Source of the DNA: CAYWFU01 sp964457585
GTDB taxonomy: Bacteria; JACRDZ01
DNA: 64,000 nt
Reading direction: 5' to 3'
NCBI GenBank assembly: GCA_964457585.1
Contig: CAYWFU010000002.1
Location: 62,001 to 126,000 of the forward strand
In this document: piece after piece, positions 43,901 through 52,731 of the stretch
How the letters are laid out: every line of letters begins with the position of its first letter
Position numbering within the stretch: the stretch's first letter is position 1
The notes under the pieces: model-generated
What the model was told of the DNA's origin: nothing
The model's database searches: none
The model's input: only the letters and a program-made list of their open reading frames with translations
Made by a program: the position numbers and the translations under genes

Positions 43901-46900
43901 GATAGCGATGGTAACATTATTAAGTATGAATGGGATTTCAATGGTGACGGGATATATGATAGTACAATAAATTCAAATTTAGATACACTGAATGTAGATT
44001 ATACTTATGAAACCTCTGGAACATACTATAGTTCTGTAAAAGTTATTGATAATGATGGTGCTAGTGGTCAAAGTTATACTGCTATTGTAGTTAATTCAAA
44101 TCAACCTCCTCAAGTATATTTATATGCAAATCCAAATTATGGGAAAGCACCTTTATTGGTAAATTTTTATGCTTCTGCTTTTGATAATGATGGCAATATT
44201 ACAAAATACGAATGGGACTTTAATAATGACGGCATTTATGAAACTACTTCTTCCGACGCTTATTATATAAGTAATATTTATAATACAACCGGTACATATA
44301 TTGCCAATGTAAAAGTTACAGATGATGATAATGCTGAGGCAATTAGTACCGCAGTAATTAATGTATTACAAGAAAATAAAATACCCGCAGTAACTTTATA
44401 TACATCCCCAGGTTCCGGAGATTTACCATTACTTATAAATTTTTATGCCATTGCATCGGATATTGATGGTATTGTTATTCGCTATGAGTGGGATTTTGAC
44501 GGGGATGGGAATATTGATACGATCACTGATGAAGGTAATGCTAATTATACTTATACAAAAGCAGGTATATATAATGCCAGAGTAAAAGTTATGGATAATG
44601 ATGGAGCTAGCGCAGAAAATGCAGCTATGGTTAGGGCAATAAAGGATCCTCCTGCAATATATTCGATTACTCCCAATTTCAGTTATAATGACTCAACTTC
44701 CAATATTACAATAAATGGATTAAATTTTGATTCAACTTGCAGAATATATATGGGGCAAAGTAATTATTTTATTGCAAGCAAAATAAAAACACCGGGGCAT
44801 CCTTATAATATAAAAGTATCCGGAAATTATGCTTACGCAGCCAGCTATGATTCAGGCTTACAAATAATTGATATAAGTGATACATCAAATATTAAAGTAG
44901 TTGGAGGTGTTGATACTTCCAGTGCTGCTGTAAGTGTGAGCCTGTCAGGTAATTACGCTTATGTTGCAGATGGAGAATCTGGTTTATATATAATAGATGT
45001 TTCTGATGCTGCCAATCCCATGATAGTGGGAACGGCAAACACTCCCGGGTCTGCTTATAATGTGTATGCATCAGGCAATTATGCATACATGGCTTCGTAC
45101 GATTCAGGATTGCAGGTAATAGATTGCAGTGATATAACAAATCCCAAAATAGTAAGCAGTATTAAAACTTACGGATATACTTACGATGTATTTATATCCG
45201 GAAATTATGCATATGTGGCTGATGGATATAATGGATTAACAATAATAGATATAAGTGATGCATCTAATCCTAAAATAACAGGTAATGTGGATACTCCTGG
45301 GTTTGCTTTAAGTGTGAATATATCCGGAAAATATGCATATATAGCTGATGGTGACAGCGGATTGGAAATAATAGATATAAGTGATGCAGCTAATCCTACG
45401 ATAATAAAAACTATTAATACACCTGGTTATGCATGGAATGTCTCTATATTGAATAATTATGCATATGTTGCAGACGGATTTGCCGGTGTACAAATAATAG
45501 ATATAAGTTTCCCTGAAAATTCCCAGATAATAGGCAGTATAAATATTCCCGGATTTTTTTCAAATATAGATATTTCTGGAAAATATGCTTATGTTATAGA
45601 TGTGTTTAACGCAATACAATTAATTGATATAAGTAATTCAACCAATCTCAGTATGGTAAGCACTGTGAATACATCTAACTATACTTCAGATTTAAAAGTT
45701 TCCGGAAATTATGCTTATGTGGCTGATGGAGATAATGGGCTGAAAATAGTAGATTTTAGTGATGCAGCTAATCCTATTATAGTAGGCAGCATTGATACCC
45801 CTGGGACTGCAATAGGTATAAGCATTTTCGGAAATTATGCTTATGTGGCTGATAGGGACAGCGGATTGGAAATAATAGATATCTCTGATGCAGCTAATCC
45901 TACGATAACAGGTAGTATTGATACCCCTGGAATTGCAATAGGTATAAGCATTTCCGGGAATTATGCTTATGTTACTGATGGTGACAGCGGATTGGAAATA
46001 ATAGATATCTCTGATGCGGCTAATCCTACGATAACAGGCAGTATTGATACTCCAGGAACTGCAATAGGTATAAGCATTTCCGGGAATTATGCTTATATAG
46101 CTGATGGTGACAGCGGATTGGAAATAATAGATATAAGTGATGCAGCTAATCCTGTAATAGCAGGTAATATAGTTCTCCCTGATTTTACTTATGATGTGAG
46201 TGTATCAGGGAAATATGCTTATGTAGCTAATAGGGATAATGGATTAAAAATAATAGATATCAGTGATTTAGCTAATCTTAAAATAATAGGCAGTGTGGAC
46301 ACACCTGGATTTGCAATAGGTGTTTATATATCCGGAAATTATGCTTATATAGCTGATAATAATAAAGGACTGCAAATAATAGATATTACTGATGCAGCTG
46401 ATCCTAAGATAGTAGACAATGTGTCTACACTTAGAAGTGCTAATAAAGTTTATGTTTCAGAAAATTACATCTATGTGGCAGATGGGGGAGCAGGCCTTCA
46501 TGTATTTAATAAATTAAATTCAGAATATATTTGTAATCCAACAAGCTTTGTTAATGATAAAACTCTAAATACTTATGTACCAATGGGATTTATTCCAGGT
46601 AAATATTATGTCAAAATAATTGATTCAAATGGTAAAAAAGCTGTAAGTTATGATGCTTTTAAAATATTAAGTAATTCATTTAATGTACCCCCTCAAGTAG
46701 ACTTGACGGCTGTTCCTGATACAGGCAAAGCACCGCTTTCTGTTACATTTACAGCAAATGCATTGGATTCCGATGGTACTATAATAGGCTATGATTGGGA
46801 TCTGGACAGCGATGGTAATTACGAGATTTTAAATAGCAGCAGCAATACTATGAACTATACATATAATAATCAGGGCAGTTATAATGCACGCGTAAGAGTG

Positions 46901-49900
46901 ACGGACAATGACAGTGCGATTGGAGAAGCTGGCATTGCTATTAATGTCTTTCCGCCTAACGTGCCTCCTCAAGTAAACTTGAGTGCTGTTCCTGATACAG
47001 GCAAAGCACCGCTTTCTGTAACATTCACGGCAAATGCATTGGATTCCGATGGTACTATAATAGGCTATGATTGGGATCTGGACANNNNNNNNNNNNNNNN
47101 NNNNNNNNNNNNNNNNNNNNNNNNNNNNNNNNNNNNNNNNNNNNNNNNNNNNNNNNNNNNNNNNNNNNNNNNNNNNNNNNNNNNAAGAGTGACGGACAAT
47201 GACAGTGCGATTGGAGAAGCTGGCATTGCTATTAATGTCCTGCCGCCTAATGTACCTCCTCAAGTAAGCCTTGATGCAGATCGTGAAATTATTAATATTC
47301 CGTTTCCAATAACATTTACAGCTAATGCCATAGATTCTGATGGTTATATCACAAGATATGACTGGGATTTGGATGGTGATGGAAATTTTGAAAATACAAC
47401 AACAAATAATATTGTCAGTTATATATATAATAAAAAAGGCTCCTATAATATACGAGTATTAGTTACAGATAATGATGGCGCTATACAGGAAGCCAATATA
47501 ATAATTAAAGCATTAGCTTTTCCTGAGATAATTTCAATTGAACCAAATTATAATTATAATTATCAAAATACTTTTACTTCAATTAATGGTAAAAATTTTG
47601 ATACCACATGTAGATTATATATAAGTCCCGGCGGCCCATATTCTTTAGGAAACATTACTTTATCAGGAGAAATTTCAGGTTTTCATTTTTCAGATAATTA
47701 TGCTTATGTAACATATACAAAATTGGATAGCTCTAACTTATATGAAAGCGCAGGATTGCAAATAATTGATATTAAAAATTCAAATAAACTCAAAGTAATT
47801 AGTAATATAGATATTCCTGGCTGGGACTTACGTTTAAATGTTTTAAATAATTATGCTTATGTAATATATAATGCAATGCCTGGACCTCAATTGCAGATAA
47901 TTGATATAAATAATCCTGAGAATCCAAACTTACTGGGGAATATTACTTTGAATGGTTATTTTATTAATGCTTTTAATGTATCAGAAAAGTACGCATACAT
48001 AGCAAATAATTTATCAGAACTCCAGATTCTTGATATAAGCGATTCAAGTAATATTAACAGTATAGGAAGTGTGAATATAACTGGAAGTGCCAAAAATATT
48101 TATATATCAGAAAATTATGCATATGTAGCATATATAGAATATGGTGAATTTAATCAGATTAATTCAGGTTTACAGGTAATAGATATAAGTGATCCAGCTA
48201 ATCTGGTAATAGTTAATAATATTCCTCTCTCGGGAGGTGAAATTAGTTGTTTTTATACTAATGGAACTTTTATGTATATAATGCTTGATCAGCAGCTTAA
48301 ATCAAATTTAAATATTATAGATATAAGTGTACCGGGAAATCCTGTAATAATAAATTCCGGGATAAATCTTCCTGTAACTCCAAAGGATATTTATGTATTA
48401 GATAATTATATTTATATAGCAGATACTTCATCAGGATTAAAAATAATAGATATAAGCAATCCTAACAATCCTTATGTGGTTGGCGGTACGGCAACGATTG
48501 GTATACCTTCGGCTATTCATGTATCAGGGAATTATGTTTATACCATATATACCGGTTGGAATGTTTCAGGAATGCAGATAATAGATGTCAGCGTCCCAGA
48601 TAATCCAAAAACAGAAGGAAATATACAGACTTCTATGTATACATGGAACGTTTATCTGTCAGGTATCTATGCTTATATAGCTGATGGAACAGCAGGATTA
48701 AAAATTGCAGATGTAAGTGTTCCGGGTAATACCAAAATACTTGGGTCGATTGATACGCTTGGAGAAGCTTGCAATGTATTCATATCAGGCAGCTATGCGT
48801 ATGTGGTTAATCGTAATTCAATGGGCAGTTTACAACAAAAAACTTTAGGGTTGAAAATAATAGATATAAGCAATCCTGAAAATCTATATATTGTTGGTGG
48901 AGTAGATATGCAGGATATTCCTTATGCTGTTTATGTGTCGGGAAATTATGCTTATCTGGCTAATGGAACCGCAGGGCTAAAAATAATAGATATCAGTGTT
49001 CCTTACGATCCAAAAATAGTAAGCAGTATTGATACACCTGGTGTAGCACGCGGAATAACCATATCAGGAAATTATGCTTATGTGGCTGATGGTAAATCGG
49101 ATTTTGATATGAATCCTGTTTCATATACCGGATTACATATAATAGATATAAAAGACCCTTTAAATCCGACTTTATTAAACAGCATAGATACACCAGGGGA
49201 GCCTTATAGTGTATATTTGACAGAAAATTATGCCTATCTTGCTGATGGTTCTTTTGGATTACAAATATTAGATATTACTGATCCTGTAAATACGAAAATA
49301 ATAAGTAATTTTAATAGTATCATAAATCCATGGAGTCCTTCACGGAGTGTATATGTATCAGGAAATTATGCTTATCTGGCTAACACTGCTTCAGGAATAC
49401 AGGTAATAGATATTAGTAATCCGTATCTACCTATTCTTGTGAGCAATCTATCAAATTCCGGCTGGGCGCTGGATGTTCAGGGAACGAAAAATTATGTTTA
49501 TGTGGCAAATGGTTTAAGGGGATTACAGATACTTGATAAATTAAGTCTGGGAACCCTTTGTCAGCCTGTAAATTTTATTGATAGTACAAAAATTAACACA
49601 ATAATACCAGCAAGATTAATGTCCGGTAAATATAATATTAAAATAATTAATTCTTCACAGGATGAATCTGTTTTCTATAATGGATTTAAAGTTTTAAAAT
49701 CATTTGTCATGCCGCCTTTTGTAAATTTATTTGTAGATACTGTTTCAGGGAAAGCTCCTTTAAAAGTAAATTTTTATGCTTCTGCTTTTGATTTAGATGG
49801 CAATATCGTGCGTTATGAGTGGGACCTTAATGGGGATGGAAATTTTGAGACCATAACCGTCGACGATACAGTAAGTTATACGTATGATTTACAGGGTTAT

Positions 49901-52555
49901 TATTTTGCACGTGTAAGAGTTACGGATAATGACGGTACAACAGGAGAAGCAAGTGTAGTAATAAATGTACTGCCAGCGAACATACCGCCTGATGTTACTC
50001 TCACTGCTATTCCAGATACAGGCAAAGCACCGCTTTCTGTGACATTCACAGCAAATGCATTTGATTTTGACGGATATATTATTAAATATGATTGGGATAT
50101 GGATAGTGATGGAAATTATGAAATCACTAACAGCAGTAATTCAATCAACTTTATATATGACAATCAAGGCAGTTATACTGCACGTGTAAGAGTAACGGAT
50201 AATGACAATGCAACAGGAGAAGCAAGTGTAGTAATAAATGTACTGCCAGCGAACATACCGCCTGATGTTACTCTCACTGCTATTCCAGATACAGGCAAAG
50301 CACCGCTTTCTGTGACATTCACAGCAAATGCATTTGATTTTGACGGATATATTATTAAATATGATTGGGATATGGATAGTGATGGAAATTATGAAATCAC
50401 TAACAGCAGTAATTCAATCAACTTTATATATGACAATCAAGGCAGTTATACTGCACGTGTAAGAGTAACAGATAATGACAATGCAACAGGAGAAGCAAGT
50501 GTAGTAATAAATGTACTGCCTGCAATATCAATTCCGAAAATTACTTCTATCGTACCGGATTATGGTTATAATTATTCAAGTACCTTTATATCAATGTATG
50601 GTGAAAATTTTGATACTACCTGTAAAATATATATTTCTCCTGGGTATCCATATATAGTAAATAATATAAATACTATTTATTATGCATATGATGTTAAAGT
50701 ATCGGGAAATTATGCTTATGTTGCAGATGGAGCATCAGGACTACAGATAATTGATATCAGTGATTCAACAAATTTTAAAATAATAGGTAGGGTAGATACT
50801 CCAGGGAATGCTGCAGGTATCGATGTATCAGGAAATTACGCTTATGTTGCAGATGGAGTATCAGGACTACAGATAATTGATATCAGCGATTCAACTAGTT
50901 TTAAAATAATGGGGAGCATTAATACTCCTGGAAATTGTTTAAAAGTGTATATATCGGGAAATTATGCATATGCAGCAGACGGACTGAATGGTTTGCAGAT
51001 AATAGATGTTACTAACCCGCTTAACCCGGTTATAGCCGCAAACGCAGAAACTCCAGGAAATGCTGTAGGAGTAAATTTATCAGGGAATTATGCATATGTG
51101 GCCGATAGCTCGAGCGGATTACAAATTATAGATATTACAAATCCACTAATGCCTGTCATAATAGGCAAAGTAAATACTCCTGGAAACGCTATGGGTATAG
51201 ATATATCAGGTAATTATGCTTATGTTGCCGACGGCATGACAGGTTTGCAAGTTATTGATATTACAAATCTATTCAAACCGGTTATTATTAGTAATTTGGA
51301 TACTCCCGGAAATGCTCGTAATATTAGCATTTCAGGTAATTATGCATTCATAGCAGATAATAAGAAAGGCTTACAGATAATAAATATCGAAAATCCATTT
51401 AACCCTGTTTCTGTCAATAATATAGCTACTCCCGGCCCTGCTGTAGGAATTTTTATATTAAATGACTATGCTTATGTGGCGGAAAAAACGAAAGGATTAC
51501 AGATAATAAATATTAAATCTGTTTTCAATCCTGGTTTAATTTCTGAAATTGATACTCCCGGACGTGCTTTAGGAGTAATAACATCAGGAAATTATGCATA
51601 TATAGCTGATGGAGGAAAAGGGCTGGAAATAATAAATATGAATGATAAAAAAATAATAGGATCTATTGATACACCGGGATACGCAACAAATTTATATGTA
51701 TCAGAAAATTACGCATACCTGGCAGACGGTGCTTCCGGTTTACAGATAATAGATATTACAAATAATTCAACTCCTGCAATAATAAGCAGCGTAGATACTC
51801 AGGGAGTGCTTTCAGATGTCGTAATATCAGGAGATTATGCTTATGCAGCAGATGGCTGGAGAGGATTAGAGATAATAGATATTAAAGACCCATATAATCC
51901 AGGCATAAAGAGTTTTATAAATACTCCCGGGTCAGCTTTATCGGTATATATATCAGGTTATTATGCTTATGTTGCTGATGGTTTAAAAGGTTTACAGATT
52001 ATAAATATTCAAGATCCATTTAATCCGAAATTAGCAGGTAATATAGATACCCCCGGGAATTCTAATGATATATGTGTATCAGGCGATTATGCTTATATTG
52101 CTGACGGATCATCGGGTTTGCAAATTATAGATATAAAAAATCCATTAAACCCGACAATAATAGCCAATATAGATACTCCAGATTCCGCTTACTCTGTCAC
52201 TGTCTCAGGTAATTATGCTTATATTGCTGATGGTTTGAATGGTTTGCAGGTTATAGACATCAGAGATCCGATTAAACCTGTATTGGTTGGAAGTATATAT
52301 ACATTTGATTCTGTACGTAATGTATACATAAATGAAAATTACATTTATCTGGCAAATTATTCCTCAGGAATAAATATACTTCATAAATTAAGCACTGGAA
52401 CTGCTTGTATCCCTGCAACTTTTATAAACAGAGAACTTCTAACAACAACAGTTCCCATGGGACTTTTGCCAGGAAAATACAATTTAAAAGTAATTAATTC
52501 TTTGGATGAACAGGATATTCTTTATAACGGTTTTACAGTTTTGAATAAAAATTGA
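38000..52555 (+). CDS. Giant secreted protein of six IPT/TIG-LVIVD modules with PKD domains
   Basis: 4851 codons including a 100-N gap at 47085. GGGAGGAG precedes the ATG and a signal peptide follows (FIFIFLLIFILYN). Six modules each start with an IPT/TIG unit (first residues near 28, 954, 1457, 2216, 3173, 4177; pattern SIxPNYGxN then ITINGxNFDxTC). Each then has a long run of 42-residue LVIVD repeats (for example LQIIDISDSTNFKIIGRVDT with VSGNYAYVADG), predicted to form beta-propellers. PKD domains with YxWDxDGDGxxE and ARVRVTDNDGA lie between modules: 2, 1, 4, 3 and 3 copies. No membrane anchor or sorting tail is seen. Likely a surface or extracellular adhesive or structural protein. Confidence 0.9.
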   Translation: MYKKKFIFIFLLIFILYNRNTILAVPPVINSVFPKAGFNNKATDITITGEKFDTSCKVYINPMNPSVVNSSFVGLKPTDIFISGNFAYVTSAPEGPGYITGLYILNISNPNNPIQVGTVFGLDHPNDVYVSGNYAYIADGYSGLQIIDILNPANPQVIKTVDTPGFAASVYVSGNYAYVADVESGIQIIDIGTESIKETINPGEYEYVSDVYVKGDYLYATVNNYDYTKPRPGYLWKISVNDIINKIINNINNIDIKKIKITEDTDLYDVYIEKDLFYFTTVSGLIVGDINVSDEFYEKNFLNIEFDVPQVDQRLGDFCISGKYAYIPGKYGLNIVDVSNPSDLKKVARIDTGRVNYVTSAVYVSGKYAYTTVTDNNTVGIFQVIDITSPVNPSRVSNVETPGFANDVDISVFGLNSYAYVTYAYRSDSSGIQVININDPKNPIKLSSYITPGYVKKVRILNNYAYLINWGELQIIDISVPYVLSKAGNINLLVYSTNDIDVSGNYAYVTYRDMTKGLFVIDITDPKSLKIIGTLNTLSKASGLHVSGNYAYVADGVSGLRIIDISNKTAPNIKSSIYLDYYLNNYDEAEDIYVSGDYAYVTTFNEFYGLYIINISDPSNPIIKSKLIMPKGYYRIYVKDNYAYISNAGLLSTRADNMGIYIIDINDPSKPYIISSGNTPGDSQNLIVTDNNIYAADGYAGLQVFDKKSFLTSCTPVFFTNETKLTTEIPSLLNGGRYNIKIRNSLNEQALLYNGFRVISDSYLPTLKAAPQLPLSGKLKAPITVNFTAEINDPEASPIINYEWDLDGDGNFEKTTTTDTANITYYSEGTYTPKVRITDTDGVITEAANTVVVLPPNLPPTITSFTSSELLGNKSLSVTFTLKASDDDIITRCDLDLNGDGNYETIYNTNSPSIDITTSLYKYENFGLYNAKARITDNDGVTAEAAITINVTGDPGITSIDPNNGANDKTTSITINGKAFDPTCNVYIAAAASPNIIGNVKPDNAYFKNVFISNNYAFVTDINDLYNDLRIIDISDPKKPTIESTVDITGQVSEVYVSGNYAYVTSTSNDGYLYIIKIKEYNKYLKKDIINPRIINSIGPFSIGPFSKNVYVCVLEDYIYVASSNKLYIYSYSNSKNTVSFVKYFVIDGYASGVYISGNYVYVTSNNISNYNLGIIDISDIKNAYIVKNVTVSGYASGVYISGDYAYIANNNSLQIIDISNPNIPIIAGSVSTPSLAASVYIDGNYAYVTCWEKGLIIIDISNPTIAVITAIVDTPGFANSVNVSGNYAFVADYSGGLQIIDINNRANPGVTSNECESVKFVDSNQMTADVPKGLKKGKYDIIVANGTGQKSNNSDFTVLDPLNQKPTINLTADIDNGYPPLYVTFTAKASDLDGNIIRYRWDFNNDGIYDEILYTSSTLDYKSKIFYNPGVYTVKVNVTDNNKEESEASINIDVKGYPKISSIDPNYGYNNLDTDITIKGENFDNTCKAYITPSNFSPIVGNYLYNPGTSFINDLYISGPYAYVADKNYGLQIIDIVNPINPKIVGSVSIQNSANDVYISGNYAYVADNDTGVQIINISDPTKPGIRSTAYTPGSASGVYVSGNYAYVADGFYGLQIIDISNPYFPKRIGSVDTPGNATRVYVSGNYAYVADGFYGLQIIDISSPALPKLIGSVDTPGNATDVYVSGNYAYVADGSNGLQIIDISSPANSSLKTTVTIAGYTSGVYISGQYAYLANGDNVNNVDIGFLQIIDISDPLNPRLFGSVYTPGFAQNIFIAGKYVYVADSNYGLQIINKLSAGSICEPISFDNNTQLTAKVPKGLMPGGYNITVFNNEGYKSFYQFTVYDAQNQPPDITSLKADPINGDAPLLVNLIADASDIDGDIISYEWFFGDGSSNITTNINNTKHLYTKPAAYYAQVRVTDNDGAQTIKGVNINVTANQSPQVYLSANQYYGKVPLTISFTANSFDSDGNIIKYEWDFNGDGIYDSTINSNLDTLNVDYTYETSGTYYSSVKVIDNDGASGQSYTAIVVNSNQPPQVYLYANPNYGKAPLLVNFYASAFDNDGNITKYEWDFNNDGIYETTSSDAYYISNIYNTTGTYIANVKVTDDDNAEAISTAVINVLQENKIPAVTLYTSPGSGDLPLLINFYAIASDIDGIVIRYEWDFDGDGNIDTITDEGNANYTYTKAGIYNARVKVMDNDGASAENAAMVRAIKDPPAIYSITPNFSYNDSTSNITINGLNFDSTCRIYMGQSNYFIASKIKTPGHPYNIKVSGNYAYAASYDSGLQIIDISDTSNIKVVGGVDTSSAAVSVSLSGNYAYVADGESGLYIIDVSDAANPMIVGTANTPGSAYNVYASGNYAYMASYDSGLQVIDCSDITNPKIVSSIKTYGYTYDVFISGNYAYVADGYNGLTIIDISDASNPKITGNVDTPGFALSVNISGKYAYIADGDSGLEIIDISDAANPTIIKTINTPGYAWNVSILNNYAYVADGFAGVQIIDISFPENSQIIGSINIPGFFSNIDISGKYAYVIDVFNAIQLIDISNSTNLSMVSTVNTSNYTSDLKVSGNYAYVADGDNGLKIVDFSDAANPIIVGSIDTPGTAIGISIFGNYAYVADRDSGLEIIDISDAANPTITGSIDTPGIAIGISISGNYAYVTDGDSGLEIIDISDAANPTITGSIDTPGTAIGISISGNYAYIADGDSGLEIIDISDAANPVIAGNIVLPDFTYDVSVSGKYAYVANRDNGLKIIDISDLANLKIIGSVDTPGFAIGVYISGNYAYIADNNKGLQIIDITDAADPKIVDNVSTLRSANKVYVSENYIYVADGGAGLHVFNKLNSEYICNPTSFVNDKTLNTYVPMGFIPGKYYVKIIDSNGKKAVSYDAFKILSNSFNVPPQVDLTAVPDTGKAPLSVTFTANALDSDGTIIGYDWDLDSDGNYEILNSSSNTMNYTYNNQGSYNARVRVTDNDSAIGEAGIAINVFPPNVPPQVNLSAVPDTGKAPLSVTFTANALDSDGTIIGYDWDLDXXXXXXXXXXXXXXXXXXXXXXXXXXXXXXXXXXRVTDNDSAIGEAGIAINVLPPNVPPQVSLDADREIINIPFPITFTANAIDSDGYITRYDWDLDGDGNFENTTTNNIVSYIYNKKGSYNIRVLVTDNDGAIQEANIIIKALAFPEIISIEPNYNYNYQNTFTSINGKNFDTTCRLYISPGGPYSLGNITLSGEISGFHFSDNYAYVTYTKLDSSNLYESAGLQIIDIKNSNKLKVISNIDIPGWDLRLNVLNNYAYVIYNAMPGPQLQIIDINNPENPNLLGNITLNGYFINAFNVSEKYAYIANNLSELQILDISDSSNINSIGSVNITGSAKNIYISENYAYVAYIEYGEFNQINSGLQVIDISDPANLVIVNNIPLSGGEISCFYTNGTFMYIMLDQQLKSNLNIIDISVPGNPVIINSGINLPVTPKDIYVLDNYIYIADTSSGLKIIDISNPNNPYVVGGTATIGIPSAIHVSGNYVYTIYTGWNVSGMQIIDVSVPDNPKTEGNIQTSMYTWNVYLSGIYAYIADGTAGLKIADVSVPGNTKILGSIDTLGEACNVFISGSYAYVVNRNSMGSLQQKTLGLKIIDISNPENLYIVGGVDMQDIPYAVYVSGNYAYLANGTAGLKIIDISVPYDPKIVSSIDTPGVARGITISGNYAYVADGKSDFDMNPVSYTGLHIIDIKDPLNPTLLNSIDTPGEPYSVYLTENYAYLADGSFGLQILDITDPVNTKIISNFNSIINPWSPSRSVYVSGNYAYLANTASGIQVIDISNPYLPILVSNLSNSGWALDVQGTKNYVYVANGLRGLQILDKLSLGTLCQPVNFIDSTKINTIIPARLMSGKYNIKIINSSQDESVFYNGFKVLKSFVMPPFVNLFVDTVSGKAPLKVNFYASAFDLDGNIVRYEWDLNGDGNFETITVDDTVSYTYDLQGYYFARVRVTDNDGTTGEASVVINVLPANIPPDVTLTAIPDTGKAPLSVTFTANAFDFDGYIIKYDWDMDSDGNYEITNSSNSINFIYDNQGSYTARVRVTDNDNATGEASVVINVLPANIPPDVTLTAIPDTGKAPLSVTFTANAFDFDGYIIKYDWDMDSDGNYEITNSSNSINFIYDNQGSYTARVRVTDNDNATGEASVVINVLPAISIPKITSIVPDYGYNYSSTFISMYGENFDTTCKIYISPGYPYIVNNINTIYYAYDVKVSGNYAYVADGASGLQIIDISDSTNFKIIGRVDTPGNAAGIDVSGNYAYVADGVSGLQIIDISDSTSFKIMGSINTPGNCLKVYISGNYAYAADGLNGLQIIDVTNPLNPVIAANAETPGNAVGVNLSGNYAYVADSSSGLQIIDITNPLMPVIIGKVNTPGNAMGIDISGNYAYVADGMTGLQVIDITNLFKPVIISNLDTPGNARNISISGNYAFIADNKKGLQIINIENPFNPVSVNNIATPGPAVGIFILNDYAYVAEKTKGLQIINIKSVFNPGLISEIDTPGRALGVITSGNYAYIADGGKGLEIINMNDKKIIGSIDTPGYATNLYVSENYAYLADGASGLQIIDITNNSTPAIISSVDTQGVLSDVVISGDYAYAADGWRGLEIIDIKDPYNPGIKSFINTPGSALSVYISGYYAYVADGLKGLQIINIQDPFNPKLAGNIDTPGNSNDICVSGDYAYIADGSSGLQIIDIKNPLNPTIIANIDTPDSAYSVTVSGNYAYIADGLNGLQVIDIRDPIKPVLVGSIYTFDSVRNVYINENYIYLANYSSGINILHKLSTGTACIPATFINRELLTTTVPMGLLPGKYNLKVINSLDEQDILYNGFTVLNKN
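47085..47184. other. Assembly gap (100 N) inside a PKD repeat
   Basis: Exactly 100 N, the usual placeholder for a gap of unknown length. The flanks match the preceding PKD unit, where the same two flanks are 85 bases apart. 85 and 100 are equal modulo 3, so the frame is kept if the gap is one simple copy. More 276-bp units could be missing. Confidence 0.97.
49978..50529 (+). repeat. Two near-identical 276-bp tandem PKD units
   Basis: 49978-50253 and 50254-50529 differ only in a few bases near the ends (for example ACGGAT against ACAGAT). They encode the same 92-residue PKD domain (DVTLTAIPDTGKAPLSVTF at the start). A unit of 276 bp is also the period at 46700-47084, so PKD domains are gained and lost by recombination. 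Confidence 0.9.
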
Positions 52556-52573
52556 TTACTGCTGTGTCAGACT

Positions 52574-52704
52574 AATGGCAGTAACTTAAGGGTTTTTTAA
52601 TGTTTTTATGGTTTTTTATTATTTGTAGTTGCTTGATTTATCAAGCTTTTTTTATGTTCGATAAATCGAACAACTACAATTTTATATCTTAAGTTACTGC
52701 CATT
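52574..52704. repeat. MITE of the GGCAGTAACTTAAG family, second copy
   Basis: Inverted ends AATGGCAGTAACTTAAGG and CTTAAGTTACTGCCATT with the inner TTGTAGTTGCTTGATTTATC and CAACTACAA arms. It lies just after the stop of the giant gene and closely resembles the copy at 30408-30537, so the family has spread recently. It may also act as a terminator. Confidence 0.85.
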
Positions 52705-52731
52705 GACCATAATTAGACGGAGGAGGGGAAA

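Noticed and set aside
46829..47263. Antisense frame through the PKD repeats and the N gap
   Set aside because: It mirrors the repeat structure of the giant gene, has no ribosome site and crosses undetermined bases.
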